A DNA stretch of 47,139 nucleotides, taken from Anaerolineales bacterium. GTDB lineage: Bacteria > Chloroflexota > Anaerolineae > Anaerolineales > RBG-16-64-43. Numbering within the stretch: the stretch's first letter is position 1; each line of letters begins with the position of its first letter. Of this stretch, positions 1 through 6,946 are shown piece after piece. Under the pieces are notes generated by a model. That model made no database searches. It was not told the DNA's origin and worked only from the letters and a program-made list of their open reading frames with translations. The translations under genes were made by a program, and so were the position numbers. Where the stretch lies: positions 1 to 47,139 of the forward strand of contig JAFGKK010000007.1 of assembly GCA_016928575.1 (NCBI GenBank). Direction: 5' to 3'.

Positions 1-290
1 CTCCTCGTGTCTTTGTGCCTTTGTGGTTAAGTGCCAATTACCATTATTTTTTGACCACGAAGACACGAAGACACAAAGGAGTTCTGAATTCCTTGTCTAT
101 TCTCTTCGTGTCTTTGTGCCTTTGTGATTAAGTGCCAATTACCATTCAATTTTTGACCACTAAGACACGAAGATATAAAGCAGTCCTGAATTCTTTATTG
201 GATTTCTTCGTGTCTTTGTGCCTTTGTGCCTTTGTGCCTTTGTGGCTAATTGCCAATTTGCGTTTAATTTTTTGACCACCAAGGCATTCA
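1..290. repeat. three tandem ~101-bp copies of a 'cttcgtgtctttgtg' hairpin repeat
   Basis: Three imperfect units begin near 1, 102 and 204. Each has cttcgtgtctttgtgcctttgtg, in short a CTTCGTGTCTTTGTG core, then 'taagtgccaattaccatt', then the inverted form (gaccacgaagacacgaag), so each unit can fold as a long hairpin. The third copy has extra 'cctttgtg' repeats and a degenerate right arm. The same core recurs at 818-965 and 10591-10985. No open frame of note lies here. Confidence 0.85.
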
Positions 291-387
291 TTTTTTCAGG
301 AATTAGCGGTTATGTGATATACTCGGCATGATAATGGAACCATAACACCCAATCCATTTTTATACGCCAACAAATAAAGGGGGATCA

Positions 388-780
388 ATGATTTTTCCAC
401 CGCTTATGGAAAATGAAGAGGAGCTCGCCCGCGTAATTGTGGATTCTGCCTTTGCCGTCCATGCGGCGCTTGGGCCCGGATTATTGGAAAGCATTTATGA
501 GACGTGTTTTTGTCACGAATTGTGCAAGCGAAAAGTTGCCTTCCGCCGCCAGGTCGCCGTTCCGATCGTGTACGATGGTGTAACCTTTACCGAAGGACTA
601 CGACTTGACGTGATGGTGCAGGAGAAGGTGATCTGTGAATTAAAGTCCGTCGAGTTTATGCATCCCGTCTTTACTGCCCAATTGCTCACATACCTGAAAT
701 TATCAGGGAAGCGGCTCGGATTTTTAATTAATTTCAATGTTCCGATAATCAAACGCGGCATTAAGCGCCTGATTCTATAA
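388..780 (+). CDS. GxxExxY family protein (PD-(D/E)XK-like fold)
   Basis: A 130-residue protein with the family signature GPGLLESIYE near residues 30-39 (G-x-x-E-x-x-Y). A D...ELK pattern (LRLDVMV, then ICELKSVE) near residues 72-88 fits a PD-(D/E)XK nuclease-like core, and the QLLTYLKLSGKRLGFLINFN segment is typical of the C-terminal half. The ATG at 388 follows AAAGGGGG at 375-382; a second Met (codon 7) is less well placed. The family's length is about 120-130 residues, so this is full length. Its cellular role is not established. The gene is alone, flanked on both sides by the same hairpin repeat family and AT-richer than what follows, so it may belong to a mobile or repeat-associated unit (inference). 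Confidence 0.88.
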   Translation: MIFPPLMENEEELARVIVDSAFAVHAALGPGLLESIYETCFCHELCKRKVAFRRQVAVPIVYDGVTFTEGLRLDVMVQEKVICELKSVEFMHPVFTAQLLTYLKLSGKRLGFLINFNVPIIKRGIKRLIL

Positions 781-817
781 TCCTCTATGTGTCTGCAGTG
801 GTATGCATTCTATTTCC

Positions 818-965
818 CGCCAAGGCACGAAGTAATTCCATGTCCCATCAGATCTTCTTCATGCCTTCGTGTCTTTGCGGTTCACCTCTCAACCGGCCCA
901 AGCCGCTTACCACCAAGACACGAAGTAATTACATATCTCAACAGATCTTCTTACTTCCCCGTTAA
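818..965. repeat. degenerate copies of the 'cacgaag / cttcgtg' repeat
   Basis: Two units (ccaaggcacgaagtaattccatgtcc and ccaagacacgaagtaattacatatct, quoted only in part here as 'gcacgaagtaatt' and 'acacgaagtaatt') each lead to 'cagatcttctt'. They are related to the arrays at 1-290 and 10591-10985. The short open frame across this stretch is a by-product of the repeat. The rest of the 330-bp gap up to 1110 is AT-rich promoter DNA. Confidence 0.7.
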
Positions 966-1030
966 GGCGCTTTCCCTTTTATTTACCAAAATATACATCA
1001 TGTTCATTTATATACTTTATGTTTATTTTA

Positions 1031-1039
1031 TGATATGAT
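1031..1039 (+). promoter_or_regulatory. possible extended -10 promoter for the TetR gene
   Basis: TGA-TATGAT fits an extended -10 element in an AT-rich stretch (about 975-1040) that stands out from the GC-rich surroundings. No good -35 is seen, as is common for extended -10 promoters. It would leave a leader of about 65 nt. The AT-rich block could also hold a TetR operator, but no clean palindrome is visible. Confidence 0.35.
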
Positions 1040-1110
1040 GAATTTGCAGACCGGCGGAGATCCCTCACTCAGTAATTGTCGGGCTGATACCGCTCGCACA
1101 GGAGTTTTGT

Positions 1111-1710
1111 ATGGACGCCCCCCAACCTTCCCGGCATGCCCGCCGGCGCCGTCAGACCCGCCGGCAACTGATCCAAGCCGCCGTGCAGTTGGTGCTGGAA
1201 AAGGGGTATGAGGCGGTGACGATCCAGGAGATCACCGACCGGGCGGATCTGGGCCGCGGCACGTTTTATATCCACTTCAAGGATAAAGAAGAGGCGGTCT
1301 GGTCCGCGATCGAAGACGGTTTGCGCGCCACCGAGGAGGATGCGCACCGCCAATTCGCACGCGGCCTCCCCGTACAGGCGGAGTATTATGCCTATCGGAA
1401 CATTTTCCGCCACGCGGAAAAGAACAAGGATCTATACCGGGTGATGCTCGGCGGGAAAGGCTCGGCGGTGATGACGACCCGGGTTCAACAACACCTTTCG
1501 TCCGAACTGGCTCGGGATCTGGCGGCTCTCCCGGTGAAGGTGTTTTTGGAGTTCCGGGTCCCGGCGGAGGTCCTGGCGCAGGTGGTCAGCGGCGCCGCGA
1601 TTCAGCTGGTGCGGTGGTGGCTGGAAACCCCAAACAAATATTCTCCGGACGACATGGCCGGGCTGCTTTATACATCCCTCCACCACAAATCTCCTCCAAG
1701 AAACGTCTGA
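1111..1710 (+). CDS. TetR/AcrR family transcriptional regulator
   Basis: A 199-residue protein with an N-terminal TetR helix-turn-helix at about residues 10-60: RRQTRRQLIQAA, then VTIQEITDRADLGRGTFYIHF with the family's F-Y-x-H-F ending. The C-terminal two thirds is the variable ligand-binding and dimerisation domain. AGGAG at 1100-1104 sets the ATG at 1111. TetR proteins usually repress a neighbouring gene in response to a small hydrophobic ligand. The large methyltransferase block begins about 2 kb downstream, so it is a candidate target, but the Fur unit lies in between and no operator is seen. Ligand unknown. Confidence 0.9.
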   Translation: MDAPQPSRHARRRRQTRRQLIQAAVQLVLEKGYEAVTIQEITDRADLGRGTFYIHFKDKEEAVWSAIEDGLRATEEDAHRQFARGLPVQAEYYAYRNIFRHAEKNKDLYRVMLGGKGSAVMTTRVQQHLSSELARDLAALPVKVFLEFRVPAEVLAQVVSGAAIQLVRWWLETPNKYSPDDMAGLLYTSLHHKSPPRNV

Positions 1711-1721
1711 TTTTTCCTAAA

Positions 1722-1740
1722 AAACCGCCGACAGCGGTTT
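1722..1740. terminator. hairpin after the TetR gene
   Basis: AAACCGC-CGACA-GCGGTTT forms a 7-bp stem with a 5-nt loop, 12 nt after the TetR stop. The T-run is on the minus-strand side (TTTTTT), while the plus side has only 'tttattc', so as a plus-strand terminator it is weak. Confidence 0.4.
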
Positions 1741-1797
1741 ATTCTCTACGATTCCCCGTGAAGTGGTGCCTGTGCAATAGAAAGTGACAATCCACCC

Positions 1798-1826
1798 TTG
1801 ACAATTCGGCAAAGGGAACTTACTAT
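1798..1826 (+). promoter_or_regulatory. sigma70-type promoter of the fur operon
   Basis: TTGACA (1798-1803), a 17-bp spacer, and TACTAT (1821-1826): a perfect -35, optimal spacing and a 5/6 -10. Transcription would start near 1833, inside the Fur box at 1829-1851, which is the arrangement expected for repression by steric block. Confidence 0.8.
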
Positions 1827-1828
1827 TT

Positions 1829-1851
1829 TGAGAATGATTACTATTATCATT
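1829..1851 (+). promoter_or_regulatory. Fur/Zur-type operator
   Basis: The sequence TGAGAATGATTAC-T-ATTATCATT closely follows the GATAAT-type hexamer array of Fur boxes. Its core TGATTAC-T-ATTATCA is a 7-1-7 inverted repeat with two mismatches. A wider inverted repeat GAGAAT (1830-1835)...ATTCTC (1861-1866) surrounds it. It covers the predicted start site of the fur operon, so autoregulation is likely (inference). Confidence 0.75.
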
Positions 1852-1943
1852 TAGAAGGCGATTCTCATTTCCAAGGCCGAGCTGTCCCGGCGTGCCGGCG
1901 GGGTGCATTGGCCGATCCGGGAAACCTATCGAAAGGACGCCCC

Positions 1944-2396
1944 ATGGGAAAACGAGAGGATTTCGCCGATGCCGTCCGCCGGCAAGGTTTAAAACTCACC
2001 CGTCCGCGCCAGGTCATCCTGGAAGTGCTGGAAAACGACCGCGGGCATCTCGACGCCGAGACTATCTACCGCAAGGCTAAGGACAAGGATCCGCGGATCG
2101 GCATCGCCACGGTCTACCGCACCCTTGCGCTGCTCAAACGGCTCGGGCTAGCGGAGGAACACGATCTGGGCGAGGATCACGGACACTTCGAAGCCGTCGA
2201 CGGGACCAAGCCGCACTTCCATTTCACCTGCCTGCGGTGCGGGAAGATCATCGAATTTGAATCTCCGCAGGTCATGCGGCTGTCGCAGAACCTGTGTGAG
2301 AAGGAAGGATTGCTGGTTTTGGAAGTCCATCTGCGCCTGAGCGGCTATTGCCGGCAGTGCCGGCCCCCCGGAAAGGGGTGCAAGGAGAAGCCATGA
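1944..2396 (+). CDS. fur: Fur family metal-responsive repressor
   Basis: A 150-residue protein. The N-terminal winged helix (about 8-80) contains LTRPRQVILEVL and IGIATVYRTLALL, the Fur DNA-recognition helix. The C-terminal metal and dimer domain has HFHFTCLRCG (Cys96, Cys99) and a second CxxC at 136-139, the structural zinc site. Whether it senses Fe, Zn or Mn cannot be read from the sequence. The ATG at 1944 is chosen over an upstream in-frame TTG at 1908 because AAGGA at 1933-1937 is well spaced. Its promoter carries a Fur-type box, and its stop overlaps the next start (ATGA), so the metal transporter that follows is translationally coupled to it. Confidence 0.92.
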   Translation: MGKREDFADAVRRQGLKLTRPRQVILEVLENDRGHLDAETIYRKAKDKDPRIGIATVYRTLALLKRLGLAEEHDLGEDHGHFEAVDGTKPHFHFTCLRCGKIIEFESPQVMRLSQNLCEKEGLLVLEVHLRLSGYCRQCRPPGKGCKEKP

Positions 2397-3658
2397 GTCG
2401 GAAAACGCGCAACCGCCGCCACGACAACCGCGACATGATCCTGATGGCCCTGGCCGATTCGCCCCAGACGACGGCGGACATCAAAGAGCATTTTTACGCC
2501 CTGCCCCGGCGGTTCGGCGTGTTTTCCCCGTTGTACCGCTTGTCCGCGGCCGAGGACGCTTCCTTCGAACAGGAGTTGGCGCATGACTTGGAGCGCATGG
2601 CGGCCCAGGGGTGGCTGTTCCGGGAGGAAAACCGTTACGCCCTGACTGCGGTCGGCCGCCAGGAAGCCGATCGGCGCCTGGCCGGGGTGCGCCGCGCCGT
2701 CGCCCTGGCCGCCGGCTGGATGCAACCGGAAGCCGTCTCGCGGGTCGCCGTGGCCGTCCACCTGATCTTGGCGGCGGTCAAACTGCCCGCGGCGGTCCTT
2801 TCGGGAAGCATGGGGCTGCTCAACGATTCCGTGGACACGCTGTTGGACGGCCTGTCGAGCCTGCTGGTGTTTTTCGGGGTCAAGTACCAGAGGGAGCGGG
2901 CGGTGAATTTCCTGCTGGTGGCGATGATGCTCCTGACCGGCGGCCTGGCCCTCTATGCCTCCCTGCGCCGCGTATTCGTTCCGGCCCCGCCCGAAGTGGA
3001 TCTGTTCGCTTTCCTTTCCGCCATGCTGTCGGGGTTGGTCTGCCTGGGGCTCGGCCTGTACCAGCGCTACGCCGGCGTGCGCAACGGATCGATGACGCTG
3101 ATCATGCAATCCGTGGATTCCCGAAACCACGTCCTGGTCGCCGCGGGCGTGACCGCCGGGTTGATCGCCGCCCTGCTGGACTTTCCCCTGCTGGACACGG
3201 CGGTCGGGATCGCCGTGGCGGCGCTGATCCTGCGCAGCGGGATCGAACTCGCGGCCGAGTTGCTGCAGGCCGGCCGAGACGGCGGCGCGGATCTTTCCCG
3301 CTATCCGATGTTTTTCGCCGAACAGTACCGGGGGTTTCGCCGGACGCAATTGCAGGATTGGCTGCTGCACCTGGTGGAAACCCGCCAGGCGGTCACCCTC
3401 GAAGCGCTGCGAAACAAAGCCTCCCAGGATATGACCTTCGATTCCTTTCCGATCCTGCGGGAGATCGGCTTGCCGCAGCGCAGTCAGACGGAGGAAAGCA
3501 TCGTCCATTCCATCGGCGAGTTGTTCGAAAAAGGCTGGATCAAGGAAATCGACGGCAAGCTGTGGCTGACCCATTCGGGAACGTACCGTCTCCACTGGCA
3601 GATCGGAAGGATGCGCCGCATCACCAGCCGGGCGCTGGTGGATAGCAAACCGCACTAG
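2393..3658 (+). CDS. CDF-like cation efflux protein with N- and C-terminal winged-helix-like domains
   Basis: A 421-residue protein with three parts. Residues 10-105 read like a PadR-type winged helix (DMILMALADSPQTTADIKEH ... LAHDLERMAAQGWLFREENRY). Residues 115-292 are a membrane domain of the cation diffusion facilitator type, with TM2 motif SGSMGLLNDSVDTLLD (Asp145, Asp148) and TM5 motif SVDSRNHVLVAAG (Asp242, His246), the usual metal-site positions. Residues 310-410 do not look like the normal cytoplasmic CDF dimer domain but again like a winged helix (SIGELFEKGWIKEIDGKLWLT). The start ATG at 2393 overlaps the fur stop and has AAGGAG at 2382-2387. Coupling to Fur argues for export or sequestration of Fe, Mn or Zn. 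The winged helices could bind DNA or just proteins. Confidence 0.78.
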   Translation: MSRKTRNRRHDNRDMILMALADSPQTTADIKEHFYALPRRFGVFSPLYRLSAAEDASFEQELAHDLERMAAQGWLFREENRYALTAVGRQEADRRLAGVRRAVALAAGWMQPEAVSRVAVAVHLILAAVKLPAAVLSGSMGLLNDSVDTLLDGLSSLLVFFGVKYQRERAVNFLLVAMMLLTGGLALYASLRRVFVPAPPEVDLFAFLSAMLSGLVCLGLGLYQRYAGVRNGSMTLIMQSVDSRNHVLVAAGVTAGLIAALLDFPLLDTAVGIAVAALILRSGIELAAELLQAGRDGGADLSRYPMFFAEQYRGFRRTQLQDWLLHLVETRQAVTLEALRNKASQDMTFDSFPILREIGLPQRSQTEESIVHSIGELFEKGWIKEIDGKLWLTHSGTYRLHWQIGRMRRITSRALVDSKPH

Positions 3659-3729
3659 AAAGCCGCGGATCCCGCTCACCCTGCGGGAGGTCTTTCTCCG
3701 CCGGCCATCTCCGACTCCGAGGAGACGTC

Positions 3730-4173
3730 GTGAAAAAAAAAGGCTTTGCCGATGGGCACCGTATGGATCACCCTGGCGGCGACGCTGACCCTGCTCCTCC
3801 TCCCGCGTGCCGCGTTTGTGCCGATTCCGTGGACCCGGCTCGGATTCCTTGCATCGGCATGCGGGATCGCGTCAATTTGGCGGCCGACAACTTTTTCCGC
3901 AAGGCGGGAACGACGGTGAAGCCTTGCGAGGAGACCGCGGTGCCGGTCGGCGGAGCCCTGTGCCGGGTCAGCCGCAACCCGATTCACTTGGGATGGGCGT
4001 CGATCGTTTCCGGAGCCGCTGAGCTGCCCGGCTCGTTCCCACCGCGGGTCGCCGCGTCTGCGTTCGTCTTTTTCATCGACCGGCGGGTCATCGCCGTGGA
4101 AGCAGGCATGTTGAAAGCCCGGGGCGGGGAATCCCGGCGGGCGTACACGCCCCGCATCCGCCGGCGGCTCTGA
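3730..4173 (+). pseudogene. ICMT/PEMT-type membrane methyltransferase, doubly frameshifted
   Basis: The GTG at 3730 follows GAGGAG and reads into a run of nine A (3733-3741). Removing one A opens a hydrophobic segment (ALPMGTVWITLAATLTLLLL) that continues to about 3870. A second, opposite shift near 3870 returns to the first frame, giving AADNFFRKAGTTVKP, SRNPIHLG and a terminal RRAYTPRIRRRL. These match the order of motifs in PEMT/ICMT-like methyltransferases (AGTTVKPF, SRNPMYLG, E-x-x-ML, YRAYxxRVRRW). The motif region is also degenerate (GGALCRVSRNP for GPFRFSRNP). It may be a decayed gene, an assembly error, or a gene relying on slippage at the A9 run; the second shift makes slippage alone insufficient. 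Confidence 0.7.
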
Positions 4174-4193
4174 TTCTCAGGAGAGAAACAGCC

Positions 4194-4790
4194 ATGGACC
4201 AAGAAACGGTATTCCGCGGAATTCTGCTCTTATCGGTCGTCGTCATCGGCGCCGTCCGGATTTACTACCAATCCAAAATCAGCCGCGATACCGGGAAATT
4301 TCACTTCCGCGAAGGCCCCGTGACCCTGGCGCTCGCGGGTACCGCCGCGCTGGTCAATATCGTGTTCGGCGCGGAGTACGTTTTCTTTCCCGGAACGTTC
4401 GCCTTCGCCTACGCGCTCCGCTTTCCCGCCGCCGTGCGCTGGACCGGCGCCGCAATGCTGGTTCTGGGGATCGCGGTCCTGTGGCTGGCCCACCATCATC
4501 TCGGCCTTTCCTTCTCTTCCTTCGTCGGATCGAAAGAGCTGCACGCGCTGGTGCAATCCGGCCCCTACCGGATCATTCGCCACCCGATTTACACGGCCTA
4601 TTTGCTGATGTACCTCGGGGGAGGGTTGGCCGCAGGCAACTGGGTGCTCGTCGTTATTCCGGTGACCTGCTTTTTCCTGAACGCCTGCCTCCGCATGCCG
4701 CAGGAAGAGCGGATCCTGACCGAGTTGTTCGGGCCGGAGTACACCGCCTACATGCAGCGGACGGGCAGGCTGTTGCCGCGGCTGCGGTGA
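4194..4790 (+). CDS. isoprenylcysteine carboxyl methyltransferase (ICMT)-like membrane protein
   Basis: A 198-residue protein with about five membrane segments and the C-terminal SAM-binding signature of ICMT/PEMT proteins: SGPYRIIRHPIYTAY (residues 122-136), then Glu171-Glu172 and FGPEYTAYMQRTGRLLP. Family members transfer a methyl group from SAM to a membrane-facing carboxylate, amine or other group; eukaryotic ICMT methylates prenylated cysteine, but bacterial substrates are mostly unknown. The ATG at 4194 follows AGGAGA at 4179-4184. It is the first intact gene of the methyltransferase block and is 10 bp from the next gene, so co-transcription is likely. Confidence 0.86.
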   Translation: MDQETVFRGILLLSVVVIGAVRIYYQSKISRDTGKFHFREGPVTLALAGTAALVNIVFGAEYVFFPGTFAFAYALRFPAAVRWTGAAMLVLGIAVLWLAHHHLGLSFSSFVGSKELHALVQSGPYRIIRHPIYTAYLLMYLGGGLAAGNWVLVVIPVTCFFLNACLRMPQEERILTELFGPEYTAYMQRTGRLLPRLR

Positions 4791-4800
4791 AGGAAACGCG

Positions 4801-5439
4801 ATGTACCGGCACCGCTTCACCGATTTCACCAATGCACTGATCCCCGTCTACGACAAGCTCTTCCACGCGTGGATGGGCAAAGCGCATGAGCAATTCCGCG
4901 GGCGCGTCCTCGAGCTCGCCGCTTTGCGGAGCGGCGAGCGGATCCTCGACGCGGGATGCGGCACCGGCCTGACGGCATCGCGAATTGTCGAACGTTGCCC
5001 CGGAGTCAAAGTGGCCGGGATCGACATATCGCCCAGGATGATCGCCGCCGCGCGGAGGAATGCGGAAACCCAAGGCCTCCGGGCGGAGTTCCGGGTCGGT
5101 TCGATCACCGCCCTGCCCTACCCGGACGGGTCGTTCGACGCGGTGATCACCTGCATCATGTTCCATCATCTCGACCTGTCGGAAAAACGCCGGGCGGTTG
5201 GGGAATTGGCGAGGGTTCTCAAAGCCGGCGGACGCTACATCTCGGCCGAGTTCGGCCCGCGGGCGGCCAACGCCCTGCAGCGCAGACTGGCCAAGGGAGA
5301 TTACACGCTCTACCCCTCGCACCTTGAGGAAGCCGGCTTCGTCATCATGCGCTACGAGATCGGGCCGTTCGCGCTCGGCAAAAAGGTTTGCTACCGGACG
5401 GCGGTCAAGCCGGATCGAGCGGCGGCCGGGCCGGCCTGA
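4801..5439 (+). CDS. class I SAM-dependent methyltransferase
   Basis: A 212-residue soluble protein with a Methyltransf_11-type Rossmann core. Motif I is ILDAGCGTGLTA (about residues 46-57), the acidic end of beta-2 is VAGIDISPRM, motif II is GSFDAVITCIMFHHL, and the post-II loop is ELARVLKAGGRYI. The short insertions and the MFHHL pattern are common in methyltransferases of quinones, lipids and small molecules, but no substrate can be assigned. AAGGAAA just upstream overlaps the end of the preceding ICMT-like gene's stop, so the two are surely one transcript. Confidence 0.86.
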   Translation: MYRHRFTDFTNALIPVYDKLFHAWMGKAHEQFRGRVLELAALRSGERILDAGCGTGLTASRIVERCPGVKVAGIDISPRMIAAARRNAETQGLRAEFRVGSITALPYPDGSFDAVITCIMFHHLDLSEKRRAVGELARVLKAGGRYISAEFGPRAANALQRRLAKGDYTLYPSHLEEAGFVIMRYEIGPFALGKKVCYRTAVKPDRAAAGPA

Positions 5440-5457
5440 TTTCTCCGGCGGCTGCCA

Positions 5458-5508
5458 TATTCAAAGGCCGCGCGCGTCCGGTCGCGGTTGCTGCCCTCGA
5501 TCTGGTGA
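5458..5508 (+). pseudogene. vestigial C-terminus of an ICMT-like gene
   Basis: Read from 5458, this 51-bp stretch encodes YSKAARVRSRLLPSIW and a TGA. The intact paralogue ending at 10564 finishes EYAQRVRSRLLPLVW. The two share a run of at least 20 identical bases (around 5472-5494 and 10528-10551). The rest of the gene is absent: upstream lies the end of the class I methyltransferase. I read it as the tail left after deletion of another ICMT copy. Confidence 0.55.
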
Positions 5509-5573
5509 CAGCCGATGGGTTGAATCGGCCAAGGGCATCCTTTCATCGACTCAGTTTGATAAGGAAGCAAACC

Positions 5574-6200
5574 ATGCAATCGGGACAAGTCTTCAAGATC
5601 GCATTTTTCGCGCTCTTCCTCGCGCTCCTGGGAATCCGGGGGTTCTTCGGCTGGAAGGTCCGCCAGAAAGGGGAAAGCAGCTGGTCGGTCGATAAGGACG
5701 CCGCCCGGCGGGAAGGAACATGGAGCCTTCTACTGCGCCCGTTGATGTTCCTGGCGATCCTCGTGCTGGTCGGTCTGTACGCGCTGATCCCCAGTGAACC
5801 GGCGTGGCTGGTCCTCCCGCTGCCGGCCGGAGTGCGGGCCGTGGGGGCGGGGCTCGGGATTCTGAGCCTCCTGTACCTGGTCTGGGTGCATCACACCCTG
5901 CGGGAATTCTGGTCGACCGTCCTGCAGTTGCGCCAAGAGCATGCGTTGATCACAACCGGACCGTACCGGTGGATCCGGCACCCGATGTACTCGGTGTTGA
6001 CGGCTTGTTTCATCAGCCTGGCGCTCCTTTCCGCGATGTGGCCGCTTCTGCTGCTGACGCTCCTGACCGTCCCGTTCTTCTACCGCGCCACGGTTAAGGA
6101 AGAAGAAATGATGATCGCCCAATTCGGCGACGAATACCGCGCCTACCGGGAACGCACCGGGCGGTTTTTGCCGCAATTTGGCGCACCTGTCAGGTCTTAA
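5574..6200 (+). CDS. ICMT/PEMT-like membrane methyltransferase
   Basis: A 208-residue protein. An N-terminal membrane segment (VFKIAFFALFLALLGIRGFF) is followed by a charged loop and further membrane segments. The catalytic region has TTGPYRWIRHPMYS, Glu-Glu-Glu, and FGDEYRAYRERTGRFLP. The ATG at 5574 follows AAGGAAG at 5561-5567; the frame is open further upstream, but that part is the vestigial tail and has no good start. The last residues (APVRS) and the stop codon come from a 34-bp palindrome that has landed at the gene end, so the original C-terminus was probably nearer the 'RFLPQF' position. Confidence 0.86.
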   Translation: MQSGQVFKIAFFALFLALLGIRGFFGWKVRQKGESSWSVDKDAARREGTWSLLLRPLMFLAILVLVGLYALIPSEPAWLVLPLPAGVRAVGAGLGILSLLYLVWVHHTLREFWSTVLQLRQEHALITTGPYRWIRHPMYSVLTACFISLALLSAMWPLLLLTLLTVPFFYRATVKEEEMMIAQFGDEYRAYRERTGRFLPQFGAPVRS

Positions 6201-6215
6201 GACCTGACAGGTGCG
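6182..6215. repeat. perfect 34-bp palindrome, 'acctgtcaggt' family
   Basis: CGCACCTGTCAGGTCTT is followed at once by its exact reverse complement, with the centre between 6198 and 6199. It contains the TAA stop of the upstream gene. A relative with an 18-bp stem lies at 43554-43593. Both contain ACCTG(T/A)CAGGTCTT, so they form a dispersed family. It could fold as a hairpin in RNA and act as a terminator or processing site, or be a small mobile palindrome. Confidence 0.9.
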
Positions 6216-6231
6216 AAATCAGGAGAATCAC

Positions 6232-6921
6232 ATGAAATACCTCAAAGGATTTGCGTCGTTTCTGTGGACCTGCATCCTCTACGCGGGATTGCCCCTGCTG
6301 GGCTGGGGATTGGATGATCTCCCCGGTTATTTCGCCCTTCCGCCGCGGCTGATTTACGTCGTCTCCATCGCCCTGTTCGGGACGCTCGCCGCATGCCAGA
6401 TGATCCTCCTGCCGGAAAGCTTCCACGGCGGGATGGGCCAGGCAGAGAAGTTCGTCCCGCGTCAGCGCGTCGTGCGCGTCGCCGTCACCCTGATGCTGTT
6501 CGCCGGCTTGGTGCTGATCCCCTTAAGCGACCGACGCAGTCTGCTTACGATGGCGGATTCTTCCCCTCTGCGTTGGATCGGTCTGATCCTGGCGATCCTC
6601 GGGCTGGGGCTGATCTTCTGGTCCGGGCTGGCGCTCGGCCGCTTCTACAGCCAGGAGGTGACGCTCCAGGAAGGCCACCGCCTGATCACCCGCGGGCCAT
6701 ACCGGCTCGTCCGCCATCCGCGCTACCTCGGCATCGCCGTGATGGGAATCGGGCAATCCCTGCTGTTCCGCTCCTGGCTGGGGTTGGCCCTGACCGTTTT
6801 GGCGATGGTCGTCGTCCTGATCCGCATCCGCGATGAGGAGATCCTGATGCAGAAGGAATTCGGCGCGGAATGGGAAGCGTACGCCCGGAAAACCAAAAGG
6901 CTGATTCCCTTCGTTTGGTGA
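6232..6921 (+). CDS. ICMT/PEMT-like membrane methyltransferase
   Basis: A 229-residue protein with roughly six membrane segments and the family signature RGPYRLVRHPRYLG (about residues 162-175), followed by RDEEILMQKEF and WEAYARKTKRLIPF. It is somewhat longer at the N-terminus than its neighbours. The ATG at 6232 has AGGAG at 6221-6225; an in-frame GTG at 6211 lies inside the palindrome and is rejected. Substrate unknown. Confidence 0.86.
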   Translation: MKYLKGFASFLWTCILYAGLPLLGWGLDDLPGYFALPPRLIYVVSIALFGTLAACQMILLPESFHGGMGQAEKFVPRQRVVRVAVTLMLFAGLVLIPLSDRRSLLTMADSSPLRWIGLILAILGLGLIFWSGLALGRFYSQEVTLQEGHRLITRGPYRLVRHPRYLGIAVMGIGQSLLFRSWLGLALTVLAMVVVLIRIRDEEILMQKEFGAEWEAYARKTKRLIPFVW

Positions 6922-6946
6922 AGATTCATTCAAAGGAGGAATGAGC

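Noticed and set aside
787-1038. Short plus-strand open frame after the GxxExxY gene
   Set aside because: It is made of repeat sequence and AT-rich promoter DNA, with no ribosome site.
2345-3679. Long minus-strand open frame opposite the CDF-like gene
   Set aside because: Composition is Gln/Arg/His-rich and without motifs; the plus strand has clear transporter motifs and a coupled start.
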